Shown: positions 25,128 through 35,427, counted from the first letter of the stretch. The stretch: DNA of 64,000 bases from Raineya sp. (GCA_025454915.1 JALONN010000003.1:496001-560000); one strand, 5' to 3'. Notes: a model not told the origin generated them from the letters alone. Numbers and translations are program-made.

Positions 25128-27773
25128 ATGCGAGAACCAAATATTTGGATAGGAAGCGTAGGGCATCTGTTGGTGCTTATATCTTTTGTGAGTGCTATTA
25201 CCTCTGGACTGGGGTATTTTTTTAGCCAAAGGAAAGAAGATTTATCAGAAGAGAGCCAAAGCTGGCTCAAATTTGGTAGAACTTCATTTTTTGTACATAG
25301 TGGAGCTGTTTTGGGAGTTGTTTTGGTACTTTTTAGTATTGTATACAATCAGATGTATGAGTACTTTTATGCTTACGACCACTCCTCCAACGATTTACTG
25401 GTACAATACATGATTGCCTGCTTCTGGGAAGGGCAAGAAGGCAGTTTCTTAATTTGGATTTTCTGGAACGTACTTGCAGGAGGCATACTCATTTGGAAAT
25501 CAAAGACTTGGGAGAAACCAGTAATGAGCATTTTTGCTCTTTTACAGGTAATCTTAACTTCTATGCTTTTAGGAGTTGTATTTTTTGACAGCTTTAAAAT
25601 AGGTAGCTCTCCTTTTGTATTAACTCGTGAAGTTTTAGATTTACCTATCTACAATCCTGCATTCAGAGAGACTTATAATCCTAATTTTATTCCAAAAGAC
25701 GGAAGTGGATTATCTCCTCTTTTACAAAATTATTGGATGGTTATCCACCCTCCTACTATATTTTTGGGCTTTGCATTGAGTTTTGTGCCTTTTGCTTTCG
25801 CTATGGCAGGACTTGCCACCAAGAAAACAAAAGAGTGGTTACGCCCTGCAATGCCTTGGACAATTGTTTCTTCTGCAATTTTAGGCTTGGGTATTGTGAT
25901 GGGAGCTTATTGGGCTTATGAAACACTGAATTTTGGTGGCTATTGGAACTGGGACCCTGTGGAAAATGCCGTCTATGTACCTTGGCTGACACTTGTAGCT
26001 GCTTTACACACCATGCTAACAGCTCGTAACAGTAGCAGCTCTCTGAAAGCCTCCATTATCATGCTTTCTGTTACGTTTTTCTTGGTATTGTATTCTACCT
26101 TCCTGACTCGTAGTGGAGTTTTGGGTGATGCATCTGTACACTCATTCACTGATTTGGGCTTAAGTGGACAATTACTACTTTTAATGGGTGTTTTTGTGGT
26201 CGTAGCTATTTGGATAATGTTTCGATATTGGAAATTTATCAAACCTGATAACAAAGAAATAACCACTTACTCTCCTGAGTTCTGGACATTTGTGAGTGCT
26301 ACCATTCTGTTTTTAGCTGCTTTTCAGGTGATTTTATTTACTTCTAAACCTGTATTCGGGCAGTCACCGCCATCCAATCCGATGGAATTATATGGTTCGA
26401 TACAAGGTTTTTTTGCTATTTTAGTAGCTATATTTTCAGGAATTGGTTTGTTTTATTGGTGGAGAAAAATCAATCCTCAAAAAAGTTTGTATCAGACACT
26501 TGCTTTGCCTATTCTGGTGTCTATGGTGCTTTCTGGGGTACTTATATTCTTTTTAGAAAACAATGAAGACCTTCAAAAAGAGTTTTTGGCTGCTAAAGGA
26601 CAATTTGGGAAAACAGCTCTCGCATGGTTCAAGTATTTACTCATTATTCTCATTATAGCTTCTACCATGTTTTCGTTGGTTGCCAACGGAAGCCTGATGT
26701 TTCAGGTACTTCGCAAAAATCCACGTCTTTCGGGTGGTGCTGTTTCGCATATTGGTATAGCTCTCATGATTCTAGGTATTATGTATTCAGCTGGTTATTC
26801 AAAAATTATTTCTGATAACAATTCTGGCTTGGTATATAACAAAGATGCTCCTGAAGAATTTAATAAGAAAAATGTATTGCTTTGGATGGATGAGCCTAAT
26901 CGAATGAAAGATTATATCATTACCTACAAAGGTATGTATGTAGAAGCTCAGGGCTACCCTGGTTATATCAATCAGAAATACGTAAGAAGCCTTGCAAACG
27001 ACCCTTATAAACTGGTAGCAATTAAAGACATCAGTTATAACGATAAGTCTTATTTTAAGAAAGGTGATACACTTACCACTCGCCCTGAAAACCTGTTTTA
27101 CAGAGTAGAATACAGAACAAAAAGTGGGAAACTATTCAATCTGTTCCCTCGTGTACAAATGAATGGTATTAGAAAAGGGGAAGTAGTAGCCTCTCCAGAT
27201 ATTCGTCAGGAGTTGGGTAAAGACCTTTATACCCATGTAACCACCATTTATCCAGACCCTGAAAAAGGCAGAGAATATTCTGAAACACAAGAAATTAAAG
27301 TACATCCCAAAGATACATTTTTATTAAACGATTTTGTAGCTGTATTGGAAGATGTGAAACGTGTAACAGAAATTGACGCTCAAAAGCTTACAGAAAACGA
27401 AATTGCTGTAAAAGCTACTGTAAAAATTATTGGAAAAAATGCTCAATACACAGCAGAACCCATTTTGCTTGTTAACCAGAAGGAAAATAAAATGGCAAAT
27501 ATTCCTGAAATATTACCAGAATTGGGTGTAAGACTTACTTTCAAGAATATTGATACAGAAAAAGGTGAAATGATTTTCTCAGCAGATGTGGGTGAAAAAG
27601 ATTATATTATCATGAAAGCTATGGAAAAGCCCATGATCAACCTTCTCTGGATAGGCTCTCTTGTCATTATGGTTGGATTTATGATTGCCTTGTGGCGAAG
27701 AATGAAAGAAAATACACCCACTGGCAAAACTGAAAATATTACCCAAAAAGAAGAAGAATTAACAAATGTATAA
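25128..27773 (+). CDS. ccmF: Cytochrome c heme lyase subunit CcmF
   Basis: An 881-residue integral membrane protein with about fifteen hydrophobic segments, longer than the usual 630-700 residue CcmF because of an extended periplasmic domain in the last third (about 580-840). It attaches heme from CcmE to apocytochrome c at the periplasmic face. The WWD-type heme-handling motif is intact (YWAYETLNFGGYWNWDPVENAVYVPWL, read as two adjoining parts), as is the FEGQEG-like FWEGQEGSFLIW and the HPP of WMVIHPPTIFLGF. The gene is the last of the ccm cluster and ends at a shared bidirectional terminator. Confidence 0.93.
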   Translation: MREPNIWIGSVGHLLVLISFVSAITSGLGYFFSQRKEDLSEESQSWLKFGRTSFFVHSGAVLGVVLVLFSIVYNQMYEYFYAYDHSSNDLLVQYMIACFWEGQEGSFLIWIFWNVLAGGILIWKSKTWEKPVMSIFALLQVILTSMLLGVVFFDSFKIGSSPFVLTREVLDLPIYNPAFRETYNPNFIPKDGSGLSPLLQNYWMVIHPPTIFLGFALSFVPFAFAMAGLATKKTKEWLRPAMPWTIVSSAILGLGIVMGAYWAYETLNFGGYWNWDPVENAVYVPWLTLVAALHTMLTARNSSSSLKASIIMLSVTFFLVLYSTFLTRSGVLGDASVHSFTDLGLSGQLLLLMGVFVVVAIWIMFRYWKFIKPDNKEITTYSPEFWTFVSATILFLAAFQVILFTSKPVFGQSPPSNPMELYGSIQGFFAILVAIFSGIGLFYWWRKINPQKSLYQTLALPILVSMVLSGVLIFFLENNEDLQKEFLAAKGQFGKTALAWFKYLLIILIIASTMFSLVANGSLMFQVLRKNPRLSGGAVSHIGIALMILGIMYSAGYSKIISDNNSGLVYNKDAPEEFNKKNVLLWMDEPNRMKDYIITYKGMYVEAQGYPGYINQKYVRSLANDPYKLVAIKDISYNDKSYFKKGDTLTTRPENLFYRVEYRTKSGKLFNLFPRVQMNGIRKGEVVASPDIRQELGKDLYTHVTTIYPDPEKGREYSETQEIKVHPKDTFLLNDFVAVLEDVKRVTEIDAQKLTENEIAVKATVKIIGKNAQYTAEPILLVNQKENKMANIPEILPELGVRLTFKNIDTEKGEMIFSADVGEKDYIIMKAMEKPMINLLWIGSLVIMVGFMIALWRRMKENTPTGKTENITQKEEELTNV

Positions 27774-27777
27774 AACA

Positions 27778-27804
27778 AAAAGGGAAGCTAAACTTCCCTT
27801 TTTT
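27778..27804. terminator. Bidirectional terminator between ccmF and the convergent gene
   Basis: A 10-bp stem AAAAGGGAAG/CTTCCCTTTT (27778-27787 with 27793-27802, loop CTAAA) with a T-run on the plus strand and A-run on the left can terminate both ccmF and the minus-strand gene whose stop is at 27803. Confidence 0.85.
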
Positions 27805-28285
27805 ATTGATAACCTTTATAAGAGAATGCTATTTTTTGACAAATAGGCTTAGTCCAATATCCTACTCCACAAAGCTGGGAAACAAGGAGTTGCTTATCTT
27901 TATAAATACAGAGTTTGGGTTTACTTCCTCCTTTTACATAGATAGCTTCTAATTTGATTTCTAAGTTTTTAATAGGAATTTGTTCCTTTCTGGGCATATC
28001 CTTATCGTAATATTTGACATAACATATCTTTGTCTGTATATCAATACTAATTTCCTCTAAATAAAATCGAACCCATTTGGTAAATATATAGTAATTGATA
28101 AAAATGAAGATGCTCAAAAAAAGACCAAGAATAGCTAGATAGGGGGCAGACATAAATGCTATAACCAATAAAACTACAATCTGAATACCTAAGACTGTTA
28201 GTACAAACAAGAAGTTGGTATATTTAAAAAGTCTTTTTTGAAAAGACACATAGGGAGCATTACTCTTAAAATGAAATTTCTCCAT
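27803..28285 (-). CDS. Two-helix membrane protein with PH-like C-terminal part
   Basis: A 160-residue protein with two adjacent transmembrane helices (about 25-75, VLTVLGIQIVVLLVIAFM and AILGLFLSIFIFINYYIF) and a cytoplasmic beta-rich tail (FYLEEISIDIQTKICYVKYYDK ... LEIKLEAIYVKGGSKPKLCIYKDKQLLVSQ). The layout recalls bacterial PH-domain-like membrane proteins, in which such a helical hairpin precedes a small beta barrel; no motif settles this. It starts 5 bases after the stop of the lipoprotein at 28291, so the two are likely cotranscribed, and it ends in the bidirectional terminator. Confidence 0.6.
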   Translation of the reverse strand: MEKFHFKSNAPYVSFQKRLFKYTNFLFVLTVLGIQIVVLLVIAFMSAPYLAILGLFLSIFIFINYYIFTKWVRFYLEEISIDIQTKICYVKYYDKDMPRKEQIPIKNLEIKLEAIYVKGGSKPKLCIYKDKQLLVSQLCGVGYWTKPICQKIAFSYKGYQ

Positions 28286-28290
28286 ATTAT

Positions 28291-29529
28291 TTAATATTTT
28301 TTTCCCAATTCAAATTTACCTTCATCCATATTCCAATTGAGCTCGATGGTTTGGTAACGGATTTTTTTTGTATACTTCTCAAAATCTTCTAGGTCTATCC
28401 CTCTATCCACTGTTGAAAGTTCTCGAAGAATGGCTCTCATGGTAGTACCCTGCTCAGGTAATTCATAACTGATTGTGAAGAATTTACGATATTTTAAGGG
28501 AGGAAGACTTTCCTCTGTTCCGAAATAATCTTTGAGACTGATAGATGGAAGAATTTCATCGGTTACGTCTGTCCAAGTAGCATTTCCATAAATAAAAAAG
28601 TATGTTTCATATTTACTTCCACCATCTCCTTGGTCTATACTATACTGATGAGCAAATGTTTTACCATTGGCATGGTCTTTAAAATAAGTAAAAGCCACTT
28701 TTTCTGATGTTTTTGTATTCTCAAGACTCATAAAACCATTTTCTTTGTCTTCCTTTATCTTCAATTTGGGATTGGTTGTTTCAAACCCTTCTTGTTTAAA
28801 AGGAAAATACTCATAAAAGACATCTATTGTATTATCATCTAAATCCAGATTATTTTTATCTGTATAATTTCTTTTCAGTTTTTTAGTATTCTTCTCAAAA
28901 ACACCTTTTGAACTAATATTGTATTCTATAATTTCTTGTGTAAATCGTTTGGTTTCTTCTTCATGGTTGTATTCTGTCTTATCAATATGCGTTTTGACTT
29001 GACTTCTGTTCCAATACGAATAACTTTTTGTATCTAAAGAAGGGCTTTTTTCCTGAAAAGATGCCAGCAAGATATGGTCTATATATCTGCCTGTCTGTGT
29101 GAAAGTTACCAAATAATAATTAATATCATCTTGTAAGTAATCTTTAGGCGATGAACCTATCAATAGCACTACATACTCTTTTTCCTGCATCTGATTTTTA
29201 ATCCAAACCATATTTTTTTCACCAAACTGGCTTTCTGGCAAACCCAGAATATCCACTTGTTCTGTGGCTAACACCCCTTTGATGGTCGTTCCATTTTCGA
29301 TGGCAGGTATAATTTTACTATTGAAATGTGTTTGCAAATCACTGGCATACACATAAAAACGAGGTTCGGGTAATTCTCTGAAAATACTTAAAAAACGTTC
29401 GTCTTCTTTGGCTTCAGGAAGTTTTTCGGGTACACCTGTGGCAGAATCTTTTCTGACTAATTCAGTTTTCTTTCCTTCTTTACAAGAAAACAAGATTATA
29501 AGAAATAAAGTAGAAATCAAGTATTTCAT
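28291..29529 (-). CDS. Large putative lipoprotein
   Basis: A 412-residue protein starting at ATG 29529 (MKYLISTLFLIILFSCKEG), chosen because it gives a compact signal with lipobox LFSC; a longer in-frame start at 29589 would bury the signal. The mature protein is hydrophilic and rich in charged and aromatic residues, with a stretch WVKNQMQEKEYVVLLIGSSPKDYL and a later YGNATWTDVTDEILPSISLKDYF. No catalytic pattern is recognised. It is probably anchored in the envelope and cotranscribed with the small membrane protein at 27803. Function unknown. Confidence 0.75.
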   Translation of the reverse strand: MKYLISTLFLIILFSCKEGKKTELVRKDSATGVPEKLPEAKEDERFLSIFRELPEPRFYVYASDLQTHFNSKIIPAIENGTTIKGVLATEQVDILGLPESQFGEKNMVWIKNQMQEKEYVVLLIGSSPKDYLQDDINYYLVTFTQTGRYIDHILLASFQEKSPSLDTKSYSYWNRSQVKTHIDKTEYNHEEETKRFTQEIIEYNISSKGVFEKNTKKLKRNYTDKNNLDLDDNTIDVFYEYFPFKQEGFETTNPKLKIKEDKENGFMSLENTKTSEKVAFTYFKDHANGKTFAHQYSIDQGDGGSKYETYFFIYGNATWTDVTDEILPSISLKDYFGTEESLPPLKYRKFFTISYELPEQGTTMRAILRELSTVDRGIDLEDFEKYTKKIRYQTIELNWNMDEGKFELGKKY

Positions 29530-29619
29530 GATGTTTGATAGTAGAAGCCCTATAAGTTTTAGAATATTATATATCTGATTATAAGACACTTATAAAAAAG
29601 AATCTTATTTGTTGAAAAG

Positions 29620-30456
29620 TTATTTCAAAGGTTTATAAACATACAATTTGTTTTCAATCCAATATGCTAATCCCTCTTTATCTGCTTTTCCATAAATCTT
29701 TTCAGCAATATTGCTCACCTGATTACAAAATATTTCATAAGAGTTTATATCCAATATTTTTTTATCCAGCATTTCTGCAAGTGGTTTGACAGCCTCCAAA
29801 AGTTGTTTATCATCTACAAACTCCATTTGAAAATCTGCTAATTGAAGAGGTTTTTCTAATGTTTTATCATAAAAATACAATCCTAAAAACTTAGACTCTT
29901 TGGGGTTAATGGATTTACCTTTTATGGTAAATATTTGATTTTCTCTAAAATTCAAATGATTTTTTACTCCTTGTAAATGTTTACGAAATAGCTCTTTTTC
30001 TGATGGATGACTCATTTGAAAAAAGAAAAACCTATCTGATTGCTCATTGGTGTACATTACATTGAATGAAGAGGCTACTTTTACCACATAATTATCTCCA
30101 TACACCCTGAATGTAGTGCTTCCAAAATGATTTTGAAAATCTAAAGTGTTGTTTAATACAATAGTCTTGAGATTAGTTCTTTTGAATTGTGGTAATAAAT
30201 CGTTGAGAATATATTTTTTTTTAGTTTGAATAGTTTTTTCATTGGGAGAAAATACGACTTGTTTTATTTCTTGATTACCTAAAAGTATTGCAGAGCTTTT
30301 TGAGAATTGAATTACAGTTTTTTTATCAACCGTATCTCCTACTTTTAATAATTTATCTTGGGCTTTCACAATACCTTTTATATTTTTTACAACATACCAG
30401 TTTTGAGCAAAACTAGGAGTCCAGAATATCCACACAATCAACAATAATCTCTTCAT
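29620..30456 (-). CDS. Exported hypothetical protein
   Basis: A 278-residue protein starting at ATG 30456 (MKRLLLIVWIFWTPSFAQ), with a signal peptide cut near SFAQ (about residue 18). The opening of the mature protein, NWYVVKNIKGIVKAQDKLLKVGD, followed by VDKKTVIQFSKSSAILL, looks like a small beta barrel seen in Bacteroidota periplasmic proteins that begin with xVxxVxGxVxxxGxxLxxGD. The remainder is alpha/beta with no recognised motif. It is divergent from the membrane protein at 30553 and 90 bases upstream of the lipoprotein at 28291. Confidence 0.7.
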   Translation of the reverse strand: MKRLLLIVWIFWTPSFAQNWYVVKNIKGIVKAQDKLLKVGDTVDKKTVIQFSKSSAILLGNQEIKQVVFSPNEKTIQTKKKYILNDLLPQFKRTNLKTIVLNNTLDFQNHFGSTTFRVYGDNYVVKVASSFNVMYTNEQSDRFFFFQMSHPSEKELFRKHLQGVKNHLNFRENQIFTIKGKSINPKESKFLGLYFYDKTLEKPLQLADFQMEFVDDKQLLEAVKPLAEMLDKKILDINSYEIFCNQVSNIAEKIYGKADKEGLAYWIENKLYVYKPLK

Positions 30457-30525
30457 ACAAAAAATATTGAAAAACAGACAAAATTTATGTTTGCACAAAA
30501 ATCATACATTTTAATATATCTTTTT

Positions 30526-30533
30526 TAGATTTG
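30526..30533 (+). promoter_or_regulatory. Possible -7 promoter box (TAGATTTG)
   Basis: TAGATTTG matches the Bacteroidota -7 consensus TAnnTTTG, 19 bases before the ATG of the membrane protein at 30553. No TTG at the right distance upstream is seen, so this rests on one box. Confidence 0.4.
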
Positions 30534-30552
30534 TAAGAATATTTTTTAGGTA

Positions 30553-31560
30553 ATGAAAGTACAAAAACTTACTATCCAGACTTATCGTATTGTTGCACTT
30601 TGGGCTTTTGTAGAATGTTCGTTGGGTGGACTTGCCCATGCCCTTAAATTACCCTTTACAGGGATTTATGTAGGTGGAGGTTCTATATTTTGTATTGTGT
30701 TACTTGCTCGTTTTGCTGGAGTACAACATATTCTACCTGCTTTAGCTACTGTACTGAGTCTGAAATTTGCATTAAACCCTCATTCTCCTATTGGAGCTTA
30801 TTTAGCTGTAGCTTTTCAGGGAATAGCAGGTTATTTATTGTTTCGCTTCTCACCATTTCATGGTTTTAATACTATTTTTTTAGGTTTTATTGGGCTTTTA
30901 GAATCAGCTCTTCAAAAGATTCTGGTACTTACCTTGTTATATGGTAAAGCATTTTATCAGGTTTTAGATAAAATAATAACTGAAACAGCTAAAATATTTG
31001 CCTTTTTTAATTACCCAAACAGCTTTCATTTATTTGGGTTTTATGTGCTTTTATATGCCTGTATGGGCATTTTGATTGGTATTCTTATCCATCATTATAC
31101 GAAATATATTGCCAATTATCAATCATTTGAATCTTTCGCCCAAGACATAGAATCTTTAAAACCTGAAACAGCTACCCCTACAATAAAAAATTCTTTTAAG
31201 ATTTGGAAACCCATCATAACTCTTGTTTCCATTTCAGTTTTTCTCTACATTTGGGGAGATGGCAACATTTGGAAAAGTCTGCTTTTATCTATTTTTATGA
31301 TATTTCTATGGTATTGGGGCTTAATGAAGTTTGTTGTATGGCTTGCTAAAAAATTGAACTGGGGCAAATGGATAGACTTAAAAGCTCAACAAGATATTAT
31401 ACAACTCATCCCAACAATAAAGTCTTATTGGCTGTTAAGCTATCATGTAAGTAAAGCAAGACCAATAAAAGAGCGATTGTTTACTTTTATTCATTTATTT
31501 GTTGGACAAGTTTTATTTCGTTTGGAGAGCTTACCTCAAGGCTCTAAACAGGATGTATAA
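30553..31560 (+). CDS. Multi-spanning membrane protein, function unknown
   Basis: A 335-residue protein with about eight hydrophobic segments. The N-terminal half (ECSLGGLAHALKLPFTGIYVGGGS, then ILPALATVLSLKFALNPHSPIGAYLAVAFQGIAGYLL) is reminiscent of substrate-binding (S) components of ECF transporters, which have compact six-helix cores with many small residues. The second half (TPTIKNSFKIWKPIITLVSISVFLYIWG onward) adds two more helices and an amphipathic tail. The transporter reading is a guess from hydrophobic pattern only. It is followed after 15 bases by a T9SS surface protein on the same strand. Confidence 0.7.
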   Translation: MKVQKLTIQTYRIVALWAFVECSLGGLAHALKLPFTGIYVGGGSIFCIVLLARFAGVQHILPALATVLSLKFALNPHSPIGAYLAVAFQGIAGYLLFRFSPFHGFNTIFLGFIGLLESALQKILVLTLLYGKAFYQVLDKIITETAKIFAFFNYPNSFHLFGFYVLLYACMGILIGILIHHYTKYIANYQSFESFAQDIESLKPETATPTIKNSFKIWKPIITLVSISVFLYIWGDGNIWKSLLLSIFMIFLWYWGLMKFVVWLAKKLNWGKWIDLKAQQDIIQLIPTIKSYWLLSYHVSKARPIKERLFTFIHLFVGQVLFRLESLPQGSKQDV

Positions 31561-31575
31561 CAAAAGACTGTGAAT

Positions 31576-34410
31576 ATGCGAGTTTCTATACTTTTAATTA
31601 TATATGTTCTAATTTTTTCATTAGGAAAATTATCTGCTCAATGTGTTCCAAACAATATAGCTGATTTTGGAACACCCCCAGTAGTATGTCCTGACCAAAC
31701 ATTTAACCTTACTAATCCAGATAACACAAGTAACGTAACTTATAATTGGAATTTGTGTGGTGATGACATGAAAACCATCCCTACCACAGAAAAACTTCTT
31801 AATCTGTTTGGAGCTGATGGTTTACTAAAACCTCAACTTGTTTTTGATAATGGAGAGTATTTTTTATTTATCTCTTCTTTTTATAATGGAAAACTCTTTA
31901 GAGTAGACTTTGGCAATAGCCCTAATAATGCTCCACAACAAGTTACAGATTTAGGTAGTTTTGGAGGTATACTTCGCAATCCTTATGGTATAGTCATTGA
32001 AAAAGACTATACTACAAATACATGGATAGGCTTGATGAATCTGAGATTTAATGCAAATGCAACTTTTATCAGGTTTAATTTTGGTAATTCTTTAAAAAAT
32101 ACACCTGTTGCTACCAATGCAGGTAATTTAGGAACATACAACCTTTATGGTTTCAGTATTTTGAGAGAAGGCAGCAATTATTATTTAATTACATCTGATA
32201 GAGATACAAAAAACTTTTATGTCGTAAATTTAGGAACAAGTTTAAATACTCCCATCAGTACTTCTAATATAGTTAATACATTTAACATGCCCGATTTGGA
32301 TGGAAGTGGTGCTCAGGATTTTGATGTTATAGAAAGTTGTGGTGTTTGGAATGTGCTGATGGTTGGAGCTGTAAATATTTTTCATTTGAAATTTACGGGA
32401 AGCATCACTACTACACCTACTTATACAAAAATTATCCCTCCAGTAGATTTAGGCTTCGGAATTGGAATCAAGGCTATCCATGAAGATGGTAATTTTTATG
32501 TATTGGTTTTAGGTTATGATCCTGGAAAATTATTTGTGCTAGATTATGGTAATAGCATCAATGCCAACACTCCTACTATTACCCAAGTAGCCACTATGAC
32601 AGATTCCCCGAATAATTTTTATGGTTTGGCTTGGGCATACCATGAGGATGCTTTTTATGTATTTAGTGTGACATTATTTGCTGATAATATTTTTAAAGTA
32701 AAATTTAAGCGAAATTGTGGTGTAAATCTACCCACAGAAAACACATCTGTTACAAATCCAGTGGGTGTAAGTTATCGAAATACAGGTACTCATCCCATCA
32801 TACTAAGAGTCTATGATTCAGATAATAATCTTATTCAACTCCATCATGATTCTGTTGTGGTAAATCCTACTTCTACAATAGGAAATTTTACTGTTAATCC
32901 TGTGTGTGTAGGAAATACCATGAGTTTTAGCAATACCTCTGTAGGCTCTGATGCTCAAGTAAGTTCTTGGTCTTGGGATTTTGGAGATGGTAATACATCA
33001 AATGTAAAAAATCCGACCCATCTGTATGCTTCATCAGGAGCTTATAACGTAACACTTACTGTTAATAATGCAAATGGTTGCAACAATTCTATTACCAAAC
33101 AAGTGTTTGTTTCTAATGGTGTAAATGCTGATTTTCAGAATATTCCAACGACCTGTATTGGGCAGCCTATTGTATTTAATAATCTTTCTACTTTTACTAA
33201 TGTACCATTTGATGAAATTACAGGTTTTTATTGGGATTTTGGAGATGGTACATACTCTCCTTTTCAGAACCCTACAAAAACATATATAAACATAGGAAAT
33301 TATACGATTAGTCTGACAGTCAGAGATAAAGCAGGCTGTACTGATGTTATTACCAAGAATATCAATGTTTTAGATAATCCTTTAGCTTCTTTCAACTTTC
33401 CATCCAGAATATGTGTGGGTGTGCCCGTTTCTTTTGCTAGCACTACAGTTAATGCCTCAGAACATTTATGGCTCTTTGAAGCTCATGGCACAAGTACAAA
33501 TGCCAACCCTACCGTAACATTTACGAAATCAGGATTTTATGATATAACACTCCAAGTAAAAAATAGTAATAATTGTACTTCTTCTTTTACTGTTGAAAAC
33601 ATTGAAGTGTTGGATGCTCCCAACATTATTTTCAATGCTCAGAAAACAATCACCAATCTTTTAGAAATTAACTTTACAAATTTTTCAAGTGGAGCGACCT
33701 TTTACCAATGGGATTTTGGAGATGGAGAAACTTCCCAAGAAACCAACCCCAAACATGCTTACAAACAAGCAGGTGAATATATTGTAACCTTAAAAGCTAA
33801 AACTAATAATGATTGCGAAAGTTCGATTAGTCAGATAGTCGGTGTGGGTGTACTTCAAACAGATTTGGCTATCAATCAGGCGATTTTGACAAATGAAAAA
33901 CTTAATGTAGAATTGGAAAATAAGGGTAATACATTACTCAATCAAATTTCGGTTGAAATACAGATTGGAGATACTACTTTCAGGGAAATTTACCCCAATA
34001 CCATTGCTCTGGGGGAAAAAGTTAATCTAGATTTGCAAACTATTTTACCTACAGAATTACTTTCTAAAAACCCTTATGTATGTATTAAAGTCCTGCCGAA
34101 GCCTTCTTTACAAGATAGTAATGTAAAAAATAATCAGGCATGTATTAATCTAAGTAATCGTTTTACAGTATTTGAGCCTTATCCAAACCCCACTTCTGAT
34201 AATTTAACTATTTCGTTTACAGCTCCTAATACAGGCTCTGTAAAAATAGCCTTTACAGATGTAGTTGGTAGAAATATCAATTATCAGATTGTTGCCAATA
34301 CAGGTTATAATGAACAAAGCCTTTCACTAAAAGGCTTAGCAAAAGGCTTGTATGTAGTTTCTTTTGAATACGAAAATAAGGTTTTATACAAAAAAGTAAT
34401 TGTTCAATAA
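31576..34410 (+). CDS. T9SS-secreted protein: propeller-like repeats, four PKD domains, sorting domain
   Basis: A 944-residue protein starting at ATG 31576 (a GTG two codons upstream is less likely). Order: signal peptide ending near LSAQ; a region of about 330 residues with recurring blades (LFRVDFGNSPNNAP, FIRFNFGNSLKNTP, FYVVNLGTSLNTP, LFVLDYGNSINANTP); four PKD or PKD-like units (WDFGDGNTS, WDFGDGTYS, a degenerate WLFEAHGTS, WDFGDGETS) around 440-760; and a T9SS type A domain (PYPNPTSDN ... LAKGLYVVSFEYENK). It is expected on the cell surface. PKD domains usually act as spacers or glycan-binding modules. Same strand as the membrane protein at 30553. Confidence 0.92.
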   Translation: MRVSILLIIYVLIFSLGKLSAQCVPNNIADFGTPPVVCPDQTFNLTNPDNTSNVTYNWNLCGDDMKTIPTTEKLLNLFGADGLLKPQLVFDNGEYFLFISSFYNGKLFRVDFGNSPNNAPQQVTDLGSFGGILRNPYGIVIEKDYTTNTWIGLMNLRFNANATFIRFNFGNSLKNTPVATNAGNLGTYNLYGFSILREGSNYYLITSDRDTKNFYVVNLGTSLNTPISTSNIVNTFNMPDLDGSGAQDFDVIESCGVWNVLMVGAVNIFHLKFTGSITTTPTYTKIIPPVDLGFGIGIKAIHEDGNFYVLVLGYDPGKLFVLDYGNSINANTPTITQVATMTDSPNNFYGLAWAYHEDAFYVFSVTLFADNIFKVKFKRNCGVNLPTENTSVTNPVGVSYRNTGTHPIILRVYDSDNNLIQLHHDSVVVNPTSTIGNFTVNPVCVGNTMSFSNTSVGSDAQVSSWSWDFGDGNTSNVKNPTHLYASSGAYNVTLTVNNANGCNNSITKQVFVSNGVNADFQNIPTTCIGQPIVFNNLSTFTNVPFDEITGFYWDFGDGTYSPFQNPTKTYINIGNYTISLTVRDKAGCTDVITKNINVLDNPLASFNFPSRICVGVPVSFASTTVNASEHLWLFEAHGTSTNANPTVTFTKSGFYDITLQVKNSNNCTSSFTVENIEVLDAPNIIFNAQKTITNLLEINFTNFSSGATFYQWDFGDGETSQETNPKHAYKQAGEYIVTLKAKTNNDCESSISQIVGVGVLQTDLAINQAILTNEKLNVELENKGNTLLNQISVEIQIGDTTFREIYPNTIALGEKVNLDLQTILPTELLSKNPYVCIKVLPKPSLQDSNVKNNQACINLSNRFTVFEPYPNPTSDNLTISFTAPNTGSVKIAFTDVVGRNINYQIVANTGYNEQSLSLKGLAKGLYVVSFEYENKVLYKKVIVQ

Positions 34411-34412
34411 CT

Positions 34413-35363
34413 TTACTCTTTTACTACTCCCATTTTAGAAAACTTCTCAATACGTTGTTCTATACGTTTGTCCACGTCCATTTTATCTAATTTCTTGATG
34501 TTTTCTAAAATCACTTTTTTAAGAGTTGTAAACATTTTTTGAGGGTTGGTATGAGCTCCACCCAATGGTTCTTCTATAATTCCATCTATTAATTTATTTT
34601 TAAGCATATCTGTTGCTGTCAGGCTTAAAGCCTCAGCAGCTTGTTCTTTAAAATCCCAGCTACGCCATAAAATTGAACTACAACTTTCAGGGGAAATTAC
34701 TGAGTACCAAGTATTTTCAAGCATCAAAACCTTATCGCCAATAGCTATACCCAAAGCCCCGCCAGAAGCTCCTTCTCCAATAATAATGCAAATCACTGGA
34801 ACTTTAAGCATAAACATTTCTCTCAAGTTTTTGGCAATAGCCTCTCCCTGTCCACGTTCTTCGGCTTCGATACCAGGAAATGCACCGGGTGTATCTATCA
34901 GTGTTACAATAGGTTTATTGAATTTTTCAGCCAATTTCATCAAACGAAGAGCCTTTCTGTAACCTTCAGGATTGGGCATCCCAAAGTTTCTGTATTGACG
35001 TTGTTTGGTATTTCTACCTTTTTGTTGCCCTATAAACATGACCGTTTGTTCACCCATTCTACCAAAACCACCAATCATGGCTTTGTCATCGGCTACAGTA
35101 CGATCTCCATGCAATTCTATAAACTCTTCACAAATATTTTCGATATAATCTAGGGCATAGGGGCGTTCGGGATGGCGAGATAGTTGTACTCTTTGCCAAC
35201 GAGTAAGATTCTGATAGGTTTCTTTTTTTAATTCTAAAAGCTGATTTTCAACACTTTCAATAGCAACACTCAAATCTACTTTATTATTCTCAGCAAGTGT
35301 TTTCATCTCGCTGATTTTTGCCTCCAGTTCGGCGATAGGTTGTTCAAAATCTAAAAATACCAT
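34413..35363 (-). CDS. accA: Acetyl-CoA carboxylase carboxyltransferase subunit alpha
   Basis: A 316-residue protein of the usual AccA length that, with AccD, transfers the carboxyl group from carboxybiotin to acetyl-CoA to give malonyl-CoA for fatty acid synthesis in the cytoplasm. The family core is clear: [26 protein letters not shown], then [68 protein letters not shown] and [11 protein letters not shown], where the glycines form the oxyanion holes. It converges with the T9SS gene ending at 34410, only 2 bases away, and lies downstream of the HIT gene on the same strand. Confidence 0.97.
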   Translation of the reverse strand: MVFLDFEQPIAELEAKISEMKTLAENNKVDLSVAIESVENQLLELKKETYQNLTRWQRVQLSRHPERPYALDYIENICEEFIELHGDRTVADDKAMIGGFGRMGEQTVMFIGQQKGRNTKQRQYRNFGMPNPEGYRKALRLMKLAEKFNKPIVTLIDTPGAFPGIEAEERGQGEAIAKNLREMFMLKVPVICIIIGEGASGGALGIAIGDKVLMLENTWYSVISPESCSSILWRSWDFKEQAAEALSLTATDMLKNKLIDGIIEEPLGGAHTNPQKMFTTLKKVILENIKKLDKMDVDKRIEQRIEKFSKMGVVKE

Positions 35364-35388
35364 AACTTGTTTGCTGTTTTAAATACCA

Positions 35389-35420
35389 AGTGGCATAACT
35401 TTTAAGTAAGCTATGCCACT
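35389..35420. repeat. 9-bp hairpin between the HIT gene and accA
   Basis: AGTGGCATA (35389-35397) pairs with TATGCCACT (35412-35420) around a 14-base loop that can itself pair ACTT/AAGT. It lies between two same-strand genes and has no T-run, so it may be a processing or stability element rather than a terminator. Confidence 0.5.
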
Positions 35421-35427
35421 AATCATT

